Source of the DNA: Eonycteris spelaea
Taxonomy: Eukaryota; Chordata; Mammalia; Chiroptera; Pteropodidae
Length of the DNA: 64,000 bases
Direction of reading: 5' to 3'
Assembly: GCA_003508835.1 (NCBI GenBank)
Contig: PUFA01000164.1
Coordinates: forward strand, 1,488,001-1,552,000
Made by a program: the position numbers and the translations under genes. Below, one piece after another: positions 1 through 11,170 of this stretch; positions within the stretch are counted from its first letter, which is position 1; every line of letters begins with the position of its first letter. The notes below the pieces were generated by a model, which saw only the letters and a list, made by a program, of their open reading frames with translations, did not search any database and was not told where the DNA came from.

Positions 1-215
1 GGTAGCCACAGACTCATATACCCTGCTCATAGGAATGTAAATAGATGTACCAATTTAGCATTGTCCTGTAAATCTGTAAATACATTAACTTATATTTTAG
101 CAATCCCATTCCTAGGTATATTCTTTAGAGGAACATTAGCACATTCACAAGAAAACTCAAAGTTTCAATGCTTAATACGGCAAAAATAATTGGACAAAAA
201 TAACTAGCAATTTAA
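1..215 (+). mobile_element. L1 ORF2 3'-region fragment, cut by the left window edge
   Basis: The stretch follows the L1 ORF2 C-terminal region in order: a variant of 'gggaatgtaaat', then 'cccattcctaggtata', then a decayed 'cataatagccaaaaattgg' segment. It is in plus orientation and diverged by many substitutions and small indels, so it is an old L1M-type copy without coding capacity. Its 5' part lies outside the window. The right boundary is approximate because similarity fades near position 215. Confidence 0.7.
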
Positions 216-889
216 GAATGGGATGCGGTCAACTGGATACCACACCACACTTTGTGTCTCAGCTACAATTCCCAGATCTCCTTCTACATATGTTTCATTT
301 TGTGTTATAATGTCAATAACAAAAGTTACATGAGATTTGGAAATGGACATTGGAGTCCATTATTCTTGGCAAGTCATGGTAATCAGACATGGCTTCTTTA
401 TTGACCTCTACATGATTCCCACTCCATAGATACAGAAGCCCCACAGGCTATTCCACAAGCTCCCAGTTTCAGGTCCTTACAGGTTTCAGAGTCAAATTTA
501 AACTACCCACGGATGCCAATTTCCTAAATTCCCTTCCCCCATCTCTTCTAACAGGCATGTTAGTCCTGAATTATAGATTTCAACTATTAGATACAGAGTA
601 GATCTGTTTTCTTGACAGAACCATGACTGGTACAAATGGATAAGCAAATTGTGACAAATTTATGTGAATATCATACACTATGAGCATCAATTACCCATAA
701 CTATATGAAATCTTATTAACAAATCTTAGAAATAAAATTTTGAGTCAAAAATCAAGCTCTAGACATAAGACACTATATTTTTAAAACTCAAGCAAAATCA
801 AGTATTTTATATATTCCATATATATTTCACCCATATAATATTTCACATATGTATATAATAAATTTAATCCTCAAAAATGGGTAATAATA
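216..889. other. Unassigned AT-rich DNA
   Basis: I recognise no gene or repeat family here. The part from about 230 to 560 is a little richer in C and G than its surroundings and might be a decayed LTR or transposon, but no diagnostic end was seen. Confidence 0.4.
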
Positions 890-1050
890 AACAGAAAAAT
901 CAGGATCTTGGTAATCTCTGGGAAGGAGAGTAGGAATGTACTCAAAGGGAATTCTATAAGGTGGTGTCAAATTAATAAGTAACATTTTAGACTGTTTAAC
1001 TTAGGGGTTCATTTTATTTTTTTATACTTTATATGAAAATTACACATATT
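890..1050 (+). mobile_element. Possible L1ME-type 3' UTR remnant
   Basis: A 'gtaatctctgggaaggagag' segment followed by a T-rich 'ttcattttatttttttatac' run resembles the 3' UTR of old L1M/L1ME elements, which typically reads 'ggttacctctggggaggg ... ttttatttctttt'. Similarity is modest and there is no clear poly(A) tail, so the call is tentative. Confidence 0.45.
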
Positions 1051-3469
1051 CTTTTAATGAATTAAAGTTACATAACTTTTTTAAAAATCAAAGACAATAA
1101 TTCCAGTTGAGTAAAATTTTACTGACTTTCCCTTCAGTACTTGGTTACAGAAACTTCTTGCCCCTTTACTGGTGGTGATAGCAAAACATGAAACAAAAAT
1201 ACAAAAGCACTCAAAGCAATTCCTCTACCTGGAATACTTATGACTCTGAAAGGAAGAGATAGCATTTCATTCATTCCTAGGCTTAGGAGAGGTTATTAAC
1301 AAAATATGTACATGGTCTCTACTCTCAGAAGTTTCTGTTCTCTGCCATAATTATTATAAAACATTTCCCAAAACTTTTATTTCAACAGAATAACTTTATT
1401 CTTACCAATGACCAACTGAACCAAATTGTTTTGAAGCTGTAAGAGAAATATCCCCTTAATTCTTTCACAAGCTCTATCTTTTGAAATAGAATGAAAACAT
1501 CTTATGTTTGCATAGAGATTTAATTTCATAAACTGACAGTATCTTTTATAAGTAACATTAATTATACAACATTATTTTAAGTAACCAGTTTATGTGTTTT
1601 TAAAACTTATAAATATGCAATCTATCATTTGCTTTTGCTAATTAATCATCGTTTAAGTTTGCTTATGTGATTTTATCTTTTCCCTAATATCTGGAGTTTT
1701 TGGAGCCAACACTGAGGAATGGCTCAGAAGACATTTTTTCATAAAGGATTGGTTACCATTCCTGCTTGAGATTTGAAAACATCAGAAGTAATCACAAGGC
1801 TGGTTACATATTTTTGATGTTGTGCTTAGTTTGTGCAAATTTATTTGAAGGTAAACTCTGAAGCTAGCCTCTACAAAAATTATTGTAACCAGATATTTTT
1901 TTTCCCCCTCAGCTTTCATCCTGTACTCAGTCCCCCTTCAAACAAAGCCAATTGACATAATCATGACAGGTGAATAAGGAACAGCTGGTTCTAACCTTTT
2001 CTTTAAAGCAAATGTCTTTTAAACACAGAAAATAACTTAAACACTACACAGCATTCTTCAATATTTAGCCATAATTTAGTTAATTTGGTAACCACCAAGA
2101 TTCTTAAGACTTACTAGAAAGAAAACAATTGTTTTCAGTAACTTCAAATAACTTCAAATAATTTGAAAGTATTTTATACAAATGTTTTAAGAAAATTAAA
2201 TTTGCATAAGTCAAATTCTTTTATGCTTAAGTCACTAAACAGTTGTTTTATAAGAACTTCTATATTTGAAAAGTTTTTTGAGTAATTTTAATTAGAATTT
2301 AGATTTCTTCCTAAAGCAAGTATTTAAATCATGTTGAGTAAAATTAACCAAAAAAAACAATTTTTTTTTCAATGGATCTGTCACATAATTTGTGCCAAAG
2401 CGAGTGCTTGTAAAAAAAAGCAGAGACATTTTAATAAAAATATTTTAGAACATTTTTAACAGAGAAAACCCAAGAACATCCAAAATTAATTGAAAATAAA
2501 TTTTAGTTATATTGGGTATACATATCTCGAAATTTATGAATTCATCCTCTAAGCAGAGGATACCGCATAATTTCTTATCTATAATCTGTCATTTCACTAT
2601 TGCTTCTTGATGAATATTATTTCCTCATGATTAACAATATTTCATCTACTTATATGAAATGAAACTTTTTTTACATGGGGCATTTTCCAGCAACTCCGTT
2701 CCTTCTCAAATGGGAGAGGCAATTCACCTAGACTTATTCCTCTTTAGTGGGCACTAAGATTACATCTGCTTTGTGATGAAAGGGCAGTGTGATCACTAGG
2801 GCCACTTATAAAGAACGTGTGATGATTTTTGCTACTGGCCTCATCTCATTCTTTCTCTTGACCAAACTTGAACTCCCTCATTTCCTGATCCTAAAATCCC
2901 TCTGGATCTCACGTCTAATACTCTTTGAACCCCACTTTCATTTCCACCCTATTCTTCATTTGGGGATGAAGCCTCTTCTTAAATAGTAGGAATTCACAGA
3001 GTTGCTGTTTTGTGCTTTGGGAACTCAACATTAAATCAACCTGTAGTATTTAACCCTTGTGTTTGCTATTAAAACAAAGTAAACCAATTTGGGGCATATT
3101 TCACAAAGAGAGACCGCAACTGCAGAGGAAAAATTTTTTCTTGTCTAAATAGACAGGAAAATACAACAGTTCAGGTACTCATCTCAGCAATCATCAAAGC
3201 ACATTAGTGAGCAAGGGAATAGACTTTTATTTGATAGCAAAAACATCAAGCTATGTCTGTAGAATTAAAATGTCATTTAGAATTTACAGAGGATTCTATC
3301 AAAGAAAATCACTTCCAATTTACCAAAATTGACGATGATGAGTAATTAAGAAAACAGGGAAAAAAATAAGAATGTTTTAGAAATAGCCATTAAATCTAAT
3401 ATTAATAAACTGTCACAACCTCAATTTTATTTAAAAATAAATTAATATAAAATCAAGGATGGAATCAAT
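1051..3469. other. Unassigned AT-rich, apparently single-copy DNA
   Basis: About 2.4 kb without a recognisable gene or repeat. A 65-codon ORF (2,789-2,986) has no domain and lies in a slightly C-rich patch, so I treat it as chance. The segment is rich in TAATTA-like and AATAAA-like words, which is normal for such composition. Confidence 0.4.
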
Positions 3470-4340
3470 TCAGTTACTCACTAAACATATTTGTAATATA
3501 TGTAGGATACAAAGTGAATCAGACAGAAATACTTCATTCAGGAAACTTATAGTGCGGTGGGAGCAAAGGGGAATGTACATAAACTGTTAAAACTATATAA
3601 AAAAAGTGTCATTACATATTCAGTGCTATGAGAAATCAAAGGAAGAAGAAATGGTTTCTATATGGGAAAGTTAGGAAATTTGGTATTTTTGCTGAACCTT
3701 AAACAGGGAGCTGTGCATGGAAAATGACAGGGACATAAAACAAGGGAGATTAGGGAATATGCGGGGAATGGGTAGAAACTAAGCTGGGAGAGCCTGTCAG
3801 AAGTTGATTGGTATAACCTCAATAAATGATGACAGAAGCATAAAGTAGAATGGTGACCACAGACAATAGAAGAGAAGACAAGATAAGAGAGAAACTGGTA
3901 AGACTCACCAAGACCTGACATTGTAATGAATTTCGTGGATATGAAGAGGGTAGAATGAATTAACAGTCAAAATATATCCTATACCCAGAGGATTGAAAAA
4001 TATTACATAATTAGTAGAATTATAAAAGTAACAAACAATTTTGAGTGAAATTTGGGATACATTCAATTTGAGGTCACCTCCAAATGGAGAAATCTAGTAG
4101 CCATGTGTGAATAGACATCAAGAGAGAAAGAGGATGAATATACAGGCCTAGTAATTTTCTACATAGGGTGCTACTTAAAAGTCATGAAATCAATAAAGGA
4201 GAGGAATTAGAAAGAAAAGCCCAGGAAAGAAATTTGAGGAACACTTATATTTAAAAGAGAAAATAAAGAAGTTCAAAGAACTAGTTCCTGGAGGAATCAA
4301 GAAGAATAGGAAAACAGGAGGACAGACATTTTAATAAATC
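3470..4340 (-). mobile_element. L2 LINE, 3' half, minus strand
   Basis: Read on the plus strand, the landmarks of an inverted L2 occur in the right order: the inverted 3' end near 3,480-3,530, 'gtgctatgagaaa' near 3,625, 'caagacctgac' near 3,910, and a 'gacatccaagtggagatgtc'-like block near 4,060-4,120. Identity is low, as expected for this ancient family. It is followed immediately by a second minus-strand L2 3' segment, so the two together are either separate insertions or a rearranged copy. It has no coding capacity. Confidence 0.65.
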
Positions 4341-4349
4341 ACTAATACA

Positions 4350-4905
4350 AAAATATGTATCGAGTGACAATAATTAAGTGCCACAAACTGCTAGGATAAG
4401 TTTAGGATTCCACGGGAACATAAAACTGAAGTCCTTAGAAAATCTTTTTGGAAAATAGCATTTAAGCTAAGATGTAATGTATGGGAAGTTGGGAAAGAGT
4501 AGAGAGTAGTGTTCTGAAGGAGACTTTCCAGGCAGAAGGAGTATCATGTGAGCAAACCCGGAGCATGACAGATTATACAAACTGAAAGAAAAGAGTTTGG
4601 GAGGTGAAAGAAATAGGGCTGGAAGGGAGACATAGAGAATTCGAATGTTCAAGTACTGACGGATCCTGTTGAGAATTCTGCTCTTTAGAAAAAAGCAATG
4701 TAAAAATTGAAAGGTGAGAACAGGCGATGCGCTGGGATGGGTAGGAAGTGAACTGTGGCATGATTAACTTTGCTTTGAGCATCTCGCTGACTGCAGTATA
4801 AGGAATGAAAGGCTAGCAAAGAGGTGGAAAAATTAGGAAGGAATGGTTTCAGCAGAGGCGAAAGATGGAGGTAGCTGGGAGTTTCAAAAAAACTGTTCGT
4901 TGGAT
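4350..4905 (-). mobile_element. Second L2 LINE 3' segment, minus strand
   Basis: The inverted L2 3' UTR is recognisable in 'catttaagctaagatgtaa' (4,458), 'ctttccaggcagaaggag' (4,524) and 'catgtgagcaaacccgg' (4,545), matching the usual 'cattccaggcagagggaacagcatgtgcaaaggc' order. This region of L2 also lies within the preceding copy, so this is a second copy rather than a continuation. A 69-codon ORF on the minus strand here is repeat-derived noise. Confidence 0.7.
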
Positions 4906-6134
4906 TTGGTATATAGGAAGAATTTGACTCTGTGCTAAAACACCAATCATCACAATAGAGTTAATCTCAGAATTTATATAACACTTGAAAATAAAGCAGT
5001 AAATGTCAACACATATATGAATTAAAAGTTTAAATAAAAGGCCTACAAAAATATAAAAAGCAATTATTTTTCCTTACCATAAGATCCCAAAATCCCATTT
5101 GGGAATGCTCTCTTATTTGGAGATATATTTGGAGAAGAATCCATTTATATGTGAAGAAGAACAAATTTATGCTAAGTATAAAACTCTGAGTCCTTTGAAA
5201 TGTGTCAGTTGGGTATATCTTTATGCTTAATCCATATTTGTCTCTGAAGTTTAAATTAACATGGTCTATGTTCAGATCACACTGTATTTTACAGAATGGT
5301 CTGTGTTTATAGAAATGAGAAAGAAACTTGAAGATACGCTGATAAAAATGATTTGACATGAATTTAATAAGGTAAATACACATGTAATTCCTGTCCATTC
5401 ATTCTACTATAAAAACCCTTTACTACGTTTCAGCACACTTACGTGTATAAACCACATTTTGCTTTCAAAGACAACTAAAGAGCCTTTGGTCATGTTTTAA
5501 ATGATTTTCATCCATGTGGAGCTTCTTAAATGTCTTCTGAGCCACATCTTTGCCATATTTAACAACTCAAAGGGCGCCTTCTCCAAGCTCAACTTATTTT
5601 TATTTGACAAGATTCATTTAAAACAGTATTATTAAGTGAAAAGTATCAACATTAACTAGCAGCCTTAATCATAATTATAACCATAGCTCAAATTCAACTC
5701 TAATTTGTTCGGCATATACAATTATCTGAATAAAAATGTTTCTAGAGTATTATATATGTTTGAGATTGACATGGAGTATTCGTAGACATAGATGATTAAA
5801 TGTTTGCTCAGTACAGTGACATGTAGGTACATAATTATTTTTTCATCTGCATCTTTGCAGTTTTAATACTTAACAGATATTTCTTCAGCCTTTTTAGTCA
5901 TGAAAATAACACCTAATGTCAGCTATATTCTTATATTTTAGAACTTTTTATTTCTTTAAATAAACCACAATGGTGCTGTCACATAGAATCTTAAATTTCT
6001 AAAGTAAATCATTTATTTAAATGTCACAGAAATCTCTTGTAAACAATGTTTACATGTCCAAATTAGAGATCTTTTTCTTTACATGACTTTTCCTTCTCTA
6101 CACAATGTCATGAAATCAATATGAGCTTATGTTT
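4906..6134. other. Unassigned AT-rich DNA
   Basis: No repeat family or gene was recognised. A 122-codon minus-strand ORF (5,030-5,398) has no recognisable domain and no supporting signals, and I reject it as coding. Confidence 0.4.
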
Positions 6135-6260
6135 GATAAGGTCACAATCATTCAAGAAGTGCTTATTGAGCATCCACTGTGCCAAGCACTGTTCTAGACA
6201 CTAGGATATAGAAGTACATGAAATCAAATTCCTTGACTCTATGAAGCCAAAATTCTAAAT
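6135..6260 (-). mobile_element. L2 3' end fragment, minus strand
   Basis: The words 'attcaagaagtgcttattga', 'gcatccactgtgccaagcac' and 'tgttctagacactaggatat' appear in order and match the inverted L2 3' terminus, which usually reads 'caacaaatatttattgagcacctactatgtgccaggcactgttctaggcactggggata'. This is one of the clearer L2 fragments in the window. Confidence 0.8.
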
Positions 6261-6919
6261 ACGCATTTATTTTCAACTTAAACATATTTAAATAGCCAAC
6301 TGCCTTTCTGTTTTCTGAATGGTAGTATTTTTCAATGTTTAGGCTGCTTAAAAATCGAATGTTGTATTTTTAGAATTTAATTGTATAAAATACAGATAAT
6401 TCCAACCACTCAAATAATATACCTAACTCCCTAAGATTAGATATTAATTCAGTAGTAGACTGAAGAAAAAGTTTAATTTTTCTTTGATTAGCTCATTTAA
6501 ATACCATGAATTCTAACGTCATTAATAAAGGATTTGGTACTGTGAGCAGACTGCTAAAGTTGTCTTACACTCAAATTCAGGTAGTATTACTACCTGCTTT
6601 TCTGAAATCCTCAACTGAAACAGATATGGATCCTTCAGAAGAGAAAACAGAAAATCCAAATTGCAAGTTCTTCATCATATCCTTTTAGTGGTATTAGAAA
6701 ATGTAGGTACCACCTATTTGAAAGTAAACTTCTTATACTAGAAATATGATATATTAAACTCAACAACTCTTATGATTCACATGATTCCTTTCAAGTAAAG
6801 GACTCTGTCCAAACTAAAAACTGTCTTAAAAGTACTACTGATAAAGTTAAAATTGCCACATCTGCTCAGTCTTCATTACATGACATGCTCCTTTCAAAAA
6901 CCTGTCTGAATATTTTAAG
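6261..6919. other. Unassigned AT-rich DNA
   Basis: No recognisable gene or repeat. A 60-codon ORF at 6,506-6,688 has no domain and no context that would support translation. Confidence 0.4.
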
Positions 6920-7350
6920 CATATTAAGATATAATTCAATACCATAAGATATAATTTATTAAGATATATTTCAAGTACCATAAAATTCACTTATTAAAAA
7001 TACACAATTCATTTTTTCATAGATTCACAGGATTGTGCAACCATTGACAAAATATACTCTTAAAGTCCTTCATTAAAAACAAAACAAAAAAGCACCATAC
7101 CCATTAGCAGTCACTCACCATTCTACCTCCAGAACTAGACAACCAGTAATCTACCTTCTGTCTCTACAGGTTTGCCTACTCTGCGCATGTCTTATAAATG
7201 AGATCATATAATACTTGTTTTTTTTTGTGACTTTTTTCACTTAATATCTTTGAGGTTCATCCATGTGTTGGTACTTCATTTATTTTTATTGTTCAATAAT
7301 ATTCCATTAAATTGAATAGATTTTAACTGTGTGTTTTTCATAGGAGCCCT
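6920..7350 (-). mobile_element. L1 (L1M-type) 3' UTR, minus strand
   Basis: Plus-strand reading gives the inverted L1 3' UTR pattern: 'accataaaattcac' (6,977), 'cacaggattgtgcaaccatt' (7,026), 'cccattagcagtcactcacc' (7,100), 'ctacctccagaactag', 'atgagatcatataata' (7,198) and 'gaggttcatccatgtgttgg' (7,252). It adjoins ORF2-derived sequence in the same orientation, so both probably belong to one L1 that lost an internal segment coding for the C-terminal part of ORF2. Confidence 0.85.
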
Positions 7351-8150
7351 CTCTTGAGTTGAGGACATTCCTTTATAATACTAGTTTTTTGAGGTGTTTT
7401 TTTTTTTTATGAAAGAGTGCTGAATATTTTCAAGTGCTTTTTCTGCATCGATTTTTTAATCCTTTATTTAATTATTATAGTATATTACTTATTTGATCTA
7501 CAGATGTTAAAACAACTTACATTCCCAGGATAAGTCTCCACTTTTTCATAGTGTACAATACTTTTTATATATTGTTGGATTTGGTTTATAGCATTTTACT
7601 GAAGATTTTTGAATTTATATTCCTATATTTCATGACACTGATCTGCAGTTTTCTTATCTTCTGCTGCTTTTGTCTCTTTTCAGCACAGGATAACACCAAC
7701 TCTGTGAAATGAGTTGTGAAGTATGAAGAGTTTAGGAAAATTGGAATTCTTTTCTTTTGGAATGTTGGTAGAATTCACCAGTGAAGAATCTGAAACTGGG
7801 ATATTCTTTGTGAGAAATATTTAATTACTAATTTTATCTGTATTGGCATAGTTTTATTCAGATTTTTTATTTATTATGAGTCTTTGTTGACAATTTCTGT
7901 CTTTCTAAGAATTTGTTCATTTCATCTTAGTTACTTTGTTGGTATACAGTTTTTATAATATTCCTATGTAATCTTTTTTTTACCACTCTAAGGTCAAAAG
8001 TTAAGTTCTCATTTTCTTTGCTGATTTTAGCAGTTTTGACTCCTGTCTTTTATCTTGGTGAGTCTAGCTAATGTTTGCCATTTTTTCTGGCCTCTATAAA
8101 GAAACAGGTTTTGGTGATTTTCTTTATTTTTTCTTTGATTCTTTATTTCC
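7351..8150 (-). mobile_element. L1 ORF2 reverse-transcriptase region remnant, minus strand
   Basis: The inverted L1 ORF2 landmarks run in order: 'gctttttctgcatcgatttt' (7,436), 'acattcccaggataag' (7,521), 'tgttggatttggtttatag' (7,572), 'ggtagaattcaccagtgaag' (7,768) and 'tcttggtgagtctagctaa' (8,053). Many stops and frameshifts make it non-functional. The element continues at 8,431 after the nested plus-strand L1 piece. Confidence 0.88.
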
Positions 8151-8430
8151 TGAGATAATGTCCAAAATATACAAAGAACTCATATAACTCAACAATAAAA
8201 ACAAACAATCCAATTAAAAAATGGGCAGAGGACCTGAACAGACTCTTCTCTTCTCCCAAGACATACAAATGGACAACGGACATAGGAGAAGATGCTCACC
8301 TTCACTAGTATTTGGGGAATGCAAATCAAACCCACAATGAGAAACCACCTCACACATGTTAAATGACTATCATTATTAGAATAAGTAATAACAAGTGTTG
8401 GAGAGGTTACGAAGAAAAAGAAACCTTATA
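8151..8430 (+). mobile_element. Nested L1 ORF2 fragment, plus strand, inside the minus-strand L1
   Basis: About 280 bp match the L1 ORF2 C-terminal region in plus orientation: 'aaagaactcatataactcaa', 'aaaatgggcagaggacctga' (8,218), 'atgcaaatcaaacccacaat' and 'ataacaagtgttggagagg' (8,387). The surrounding minus-strand L1 resumes at 8,431. The piece is flanked by similar decamers, 'ctttatttcc' (8,141-8,150) and 'ctctatttcc' (8,431-8,440), which may be a decayed target-site duplication. No poly(A) tail is present, so a rearrangement such as twin priming or later deletion is also possible. Confidence 0.85.
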
Positions 8431-8640
8431 CTCTATTTCCTTTATATCTGCTCTAATCTTTATGATATGCTTCCACCTGCTTGCTTTAGTTTTTGTTTGT
8501 TTGTTTATTTCTAGTTACTTAAGGTGGAAGGTTAGTTTATTGATTTGAGATGTTTCTTCCTTTTTAATGTAAGCATTTATATGTCTTTCTGTCTCTATAA
8601 AATTCCCGGTTGCTATGCTGTTTGGTTTTACCATACAGCT
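8431..8640 (-). mobile_element. Continuation of the minus-strand L1 ORF2
   Basis: The inverted ORF2 order resumes: 'atctgctctaatctttatga' (8,446), 'cttccacctgcttgctttag' (8,470), 'tctagttacttaaggtgg' (8,510), 'atttgagatgtttcttcc' (8,543) and 'taatgtaagcatttatatg' (8,566). It joins logically to the part that ends at 8,150. The 5' end of this L1 is lost after about 8,640. Confidence 0.85.
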
Positions 8641-8749
8641 ATCAGCATCCTGTTAACTGCTCTCTACAAAGGTTTCTATTGTTTATCAGTGCTCTTCATC
8701 ATGTGCATCTCTACTTTGTTCCAAATACATTTGTCCTAAAAGACATAGG

Positions 8750-9180
8750 AGAGTTGCAGATCACTTTATACTTAAGGCCTGCTTTTCCTCTGGGCAGAAC
8801 TCCAGCATTATTGTCTGGAACTAAATATGAGACCCACTTTTCCTACTCTGTGAGTATGGACTAGAGTCAACTCTGAGGGTGAGAAAGTCTGTTTACATGT
8901 GCCAGGCTGCACCCTTTCTGGAGCAATCAGAGCAGAACATAAGGCAGACTCGCAAGCGCTACCAAAACCACACACCAACCCATCAGTCCAAGGCTGAATC
9001 CTCACCAGAAAAATGGGCTAACATAAACTCTGTCCAAACATTAATGGAATAAAAAGCTAAGATTCATTTAAGCTATGTCTGGACTTCTGATTTATAAAAA
9101 CTGTGAGATAATAAATGTGTGTTGTATTAAGCTACTACACTTGTGGCAATTTGTTACATAGCAAATGAAAACTAATTCAT
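8750..9180 (+). mobile_element. MLT1-type (MaLR) LTR, 3' end best preserved
   Basis: The last 90 bp match the MLT1 LTR 3' end: 'actgtgagataataaatgtg' (9,101), 'ttgtattaagctactac' and 'gtggcaatttgttacatagc' before 'aaaactaatt'. MLT1 LTRs end in the same 'aactgtgag...aataaatttctgttgttttaagccac...aaactaata' order. The upstream part (8,750-9,080) fits an LTR in size and base composition, but I could not align it. This is a non-coding remnant of an ancient endogenous retrovirus-like element, and its left boundary is uncertain. Confidence 0.6.
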
Positions 9181-9339
9181 CCCGTATACTCAATTGCTCT
9201 ATCCTAAATTACACATCCAATAATCTTAGAATGATTTTATTAGTACCCCATCCATATGATTACTGCAAGCAGTTTGAAATATATCATCTGTTATCCCCTT
9301 TATCCTCACATATATATCTCCCTTATCCTCAATTTTGGG

Positions 9340-9610
9340 ATCCTTCAACTCAGTTACCCGCCCGTAATGAAACCAAGTGCATGTGCAGGCATCCAATATA
9401 GTGCCATTTGTGTCACCTCTTGAGACTTGGAGACAAGGGGAACTAATACAAATGGGCCAACGTTTATGCTGCTTGCTGTGCCATGAATAGTTAAGTCTTC
9501 TGCCTCCGACTTGAGAGTCACGTATTTTCTGCGAGTCTCCATGAAAACTACGGCCTAGCAAATTCTCTGTCTCTCTCATAGCAACATGGGATTACTTTAC
9601 TTTGGGCCTA
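9340..9610 (+). mobile_element. LTR-like segment, family uncertain
   Basis: The block around 'atgctgcttgctgtgccatg' (9,467) followed by 'acttgagagtcacg' and 'gcaaattctctgtctctctc' (9,559) resembles the U3/R end of mammalian ERVL-type LTRs. I cannot name the family and see no clear TG/CA ends. A 117-codon minus-strand ORF overlaps it (9,226-9,579) and is not supported as coding. Confidence 0.35.
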
Positions 9611-9929
9611 TTTTGCAGATCTAGATTTTCATTGTTATTATATTTTAATGCTTATTTCTGTGTGTGTGTGGGGTTCTTGTCCACCATCTTAATATATATT
9701 ATTAATAAAATTAATGTAAAATATCTATGTCTATCTACCCTTCCCACATATTTGTTAGTCTTAATTTAATGAAAACTGAAATTTTAGTTAAACGTTTTCT
9801 CTACCTGCTATAAAACTACGCTGAATTAAATTACACAGATGTATATTGTGTTCTCACTATACATAGTACTGAAAAAACATGCTGTTCGGGATTCCAAGGA
9901 GAGCTAGTTTTATATTAACAGAGCTATGA
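9611..9929. other. Unassigned AT-rich DNA
   Basis: No recognisable gene or repeat family. It contains only a very short GT run near 9,660. Confidence 0.4.
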
Positions 9930-10165
9930 TTTTACACAGTGATAAGGATAAAGCATAATTAATACAAAGTACTAACAAAGGTTGTGTGAAGATGATAGAT
10001 TTTACTAGATGATGAGGCTGGGAGTTAAGAAGATGTTCGAGAAAGGTTTGAAGAAGTCAGGGTACATGAAATGTATCATTAATTTGCCTTAAAGGATCAG
10101 TATGTCAGACTGGCTGCAGTGGTGTGTGAGGAAAGGGTTCTATTCCAGGTGTTCACTGAAAAGTT
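9930..10165 (-). mobile_element. Possible L2 fragment, minus strand
   Basis: A G-rich, 'gaggctgggagttaag...gaaagggttctattccagg' pattern resembles inverted L2 3' UTR text, but similarity is low. Confidence 0.35.
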
Positions 10166-10269
10166 TTCGGTAGAGAATTAGTTTGAGGTCATACAATGAG
10201 TGATTCAAATGTGAGGTTAAAGGCTCTTGTTGTCATTCAGTGAATATCTGGGGCTTTAAAGGAGTATGC

Positions 10270-10390
10270 CTAGATAACGAGTCTGTCATGTTCGTCGTCT
10301 CACCTCCAGGGCCTGACATGGCGACTAGAATAGAGCAGGTGCTCAACAGTATATGCTGAGCGAACAAATAAATAAGCAAATAAAAGATTC
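10270..10390 (+). mobile_element. L2 3' end, plus strand
   Basis: The series 'gagtctgtcatgttcgtcg' (10,280), 'tccagggcctgacatgg' (10,306) and 'gagcaggtgctcaacagtat' (10,334), then 'gcgaacaaataaataagc', follows the plus-strand L2 terminus 'gtgcctggcacatagtaggtgctcaataaatatttgttgaatgaatg' with expected divergence. Confidence 0.7.
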
Positions 10391-10569
10391 ACTTCAAGAC
10401 CTTGCAATATCTGTTACAAAATTTATCACTGCAGGATGCATCTTTGGCTGTGAAAAAAAAAAAAATGTTGTATTTGACAAAATTGAATTCCTTGAAGAGT
10501 GAAAACTACATTAGGTATGTCTTTTTATCCTTACTAGTGCATATCACACAGTGAAAAGTCCAGCACTGG

Positions 10570-11097
10570 GCAAAAATCTTATGTATCATTTTTCAGCCTG
10601 ACACTAGGCAATTATAAGGTTTGCCTGGCAAGCTTCATGTGGAGAAGCTGCCTGTCCCACACCAGACTCGGTGCATAGCTAGTGCTCTGCAGTTTACTGG
10701 AAGGAGTTGCAGTCAGAGACACAGACCCACCAAGTCGGCCAAGGTCACACGGATATCTGCTTGCCTAGTCACAGGTACCTCCATAGAGAACTCCTTATCT
10801 GGGGTCTTCAATGTGAGTTTGCTAGTTTTGAGTCATTAATTTTCACTCCTATCCCTTCCCTTTCTGCCCTGCTCCCTGGTCCCCTAGTCCTCACAAGGTA
10901 GTTTCATTAGGGTTTCCTTGCAGTGGGACATTTCTTCCAACTGTGCTGTGTCAATTTGACCTTCACCTGGTATCCTGTGAAGAAAAATGGCTGGCACCAT
11001 TTTTTGCCTCTTGATGCACTGTCACAGTGAGTGAATAAAGACCTGACTGTTACCCTTCAGTTTGACTTATTGTCCTAATTGACCACCTTGACACCTG
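10570..11097 (+). mobile_element. Candidate ERV1-type LTR
   Basis: The segment is distinctly richer in C and G than its neighbours. Near its 3' end it has a polyadenylation-like AATAAA (11,034-11,039), followed about 55 bp later by a 'CA'-ending stretch, the layout of an R-U5 region. No family could be named and no partner LTR or internal region is seen. Two overlapping short ORFs here (72 and 64 codons) look accidental. Confidence 0.35.
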
Positions 11098-11170
11098 GCA
11101 GCTCTTAATATAGTAGATGCTCCATTAATTAAGAGAAGGAAGCATTGAGGAATGAATGAATAAGTGATCT
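11098..11170 (+). mobile_element. L2 3' terminus, plus strand
   Basis: 'gcagctcttaatatagtaga' followed by 'tgctccattaat' and a 'gaatgaatgaataag' tail resembles the L2 3' end, including the characteristic TGAATGAA-like terminus. Confidence 0.5.

Noticed and set aside
2789..2986. 65-codon ORF with a hydrophobic stretch
   Set aside because: Short, no homologous family recognised and no regulatory context.
5030..5398. 122-codon minus-strand ORF
   Set aside because: No domain recognised and low-complexity Phe/Leu/Ile-rich composition.
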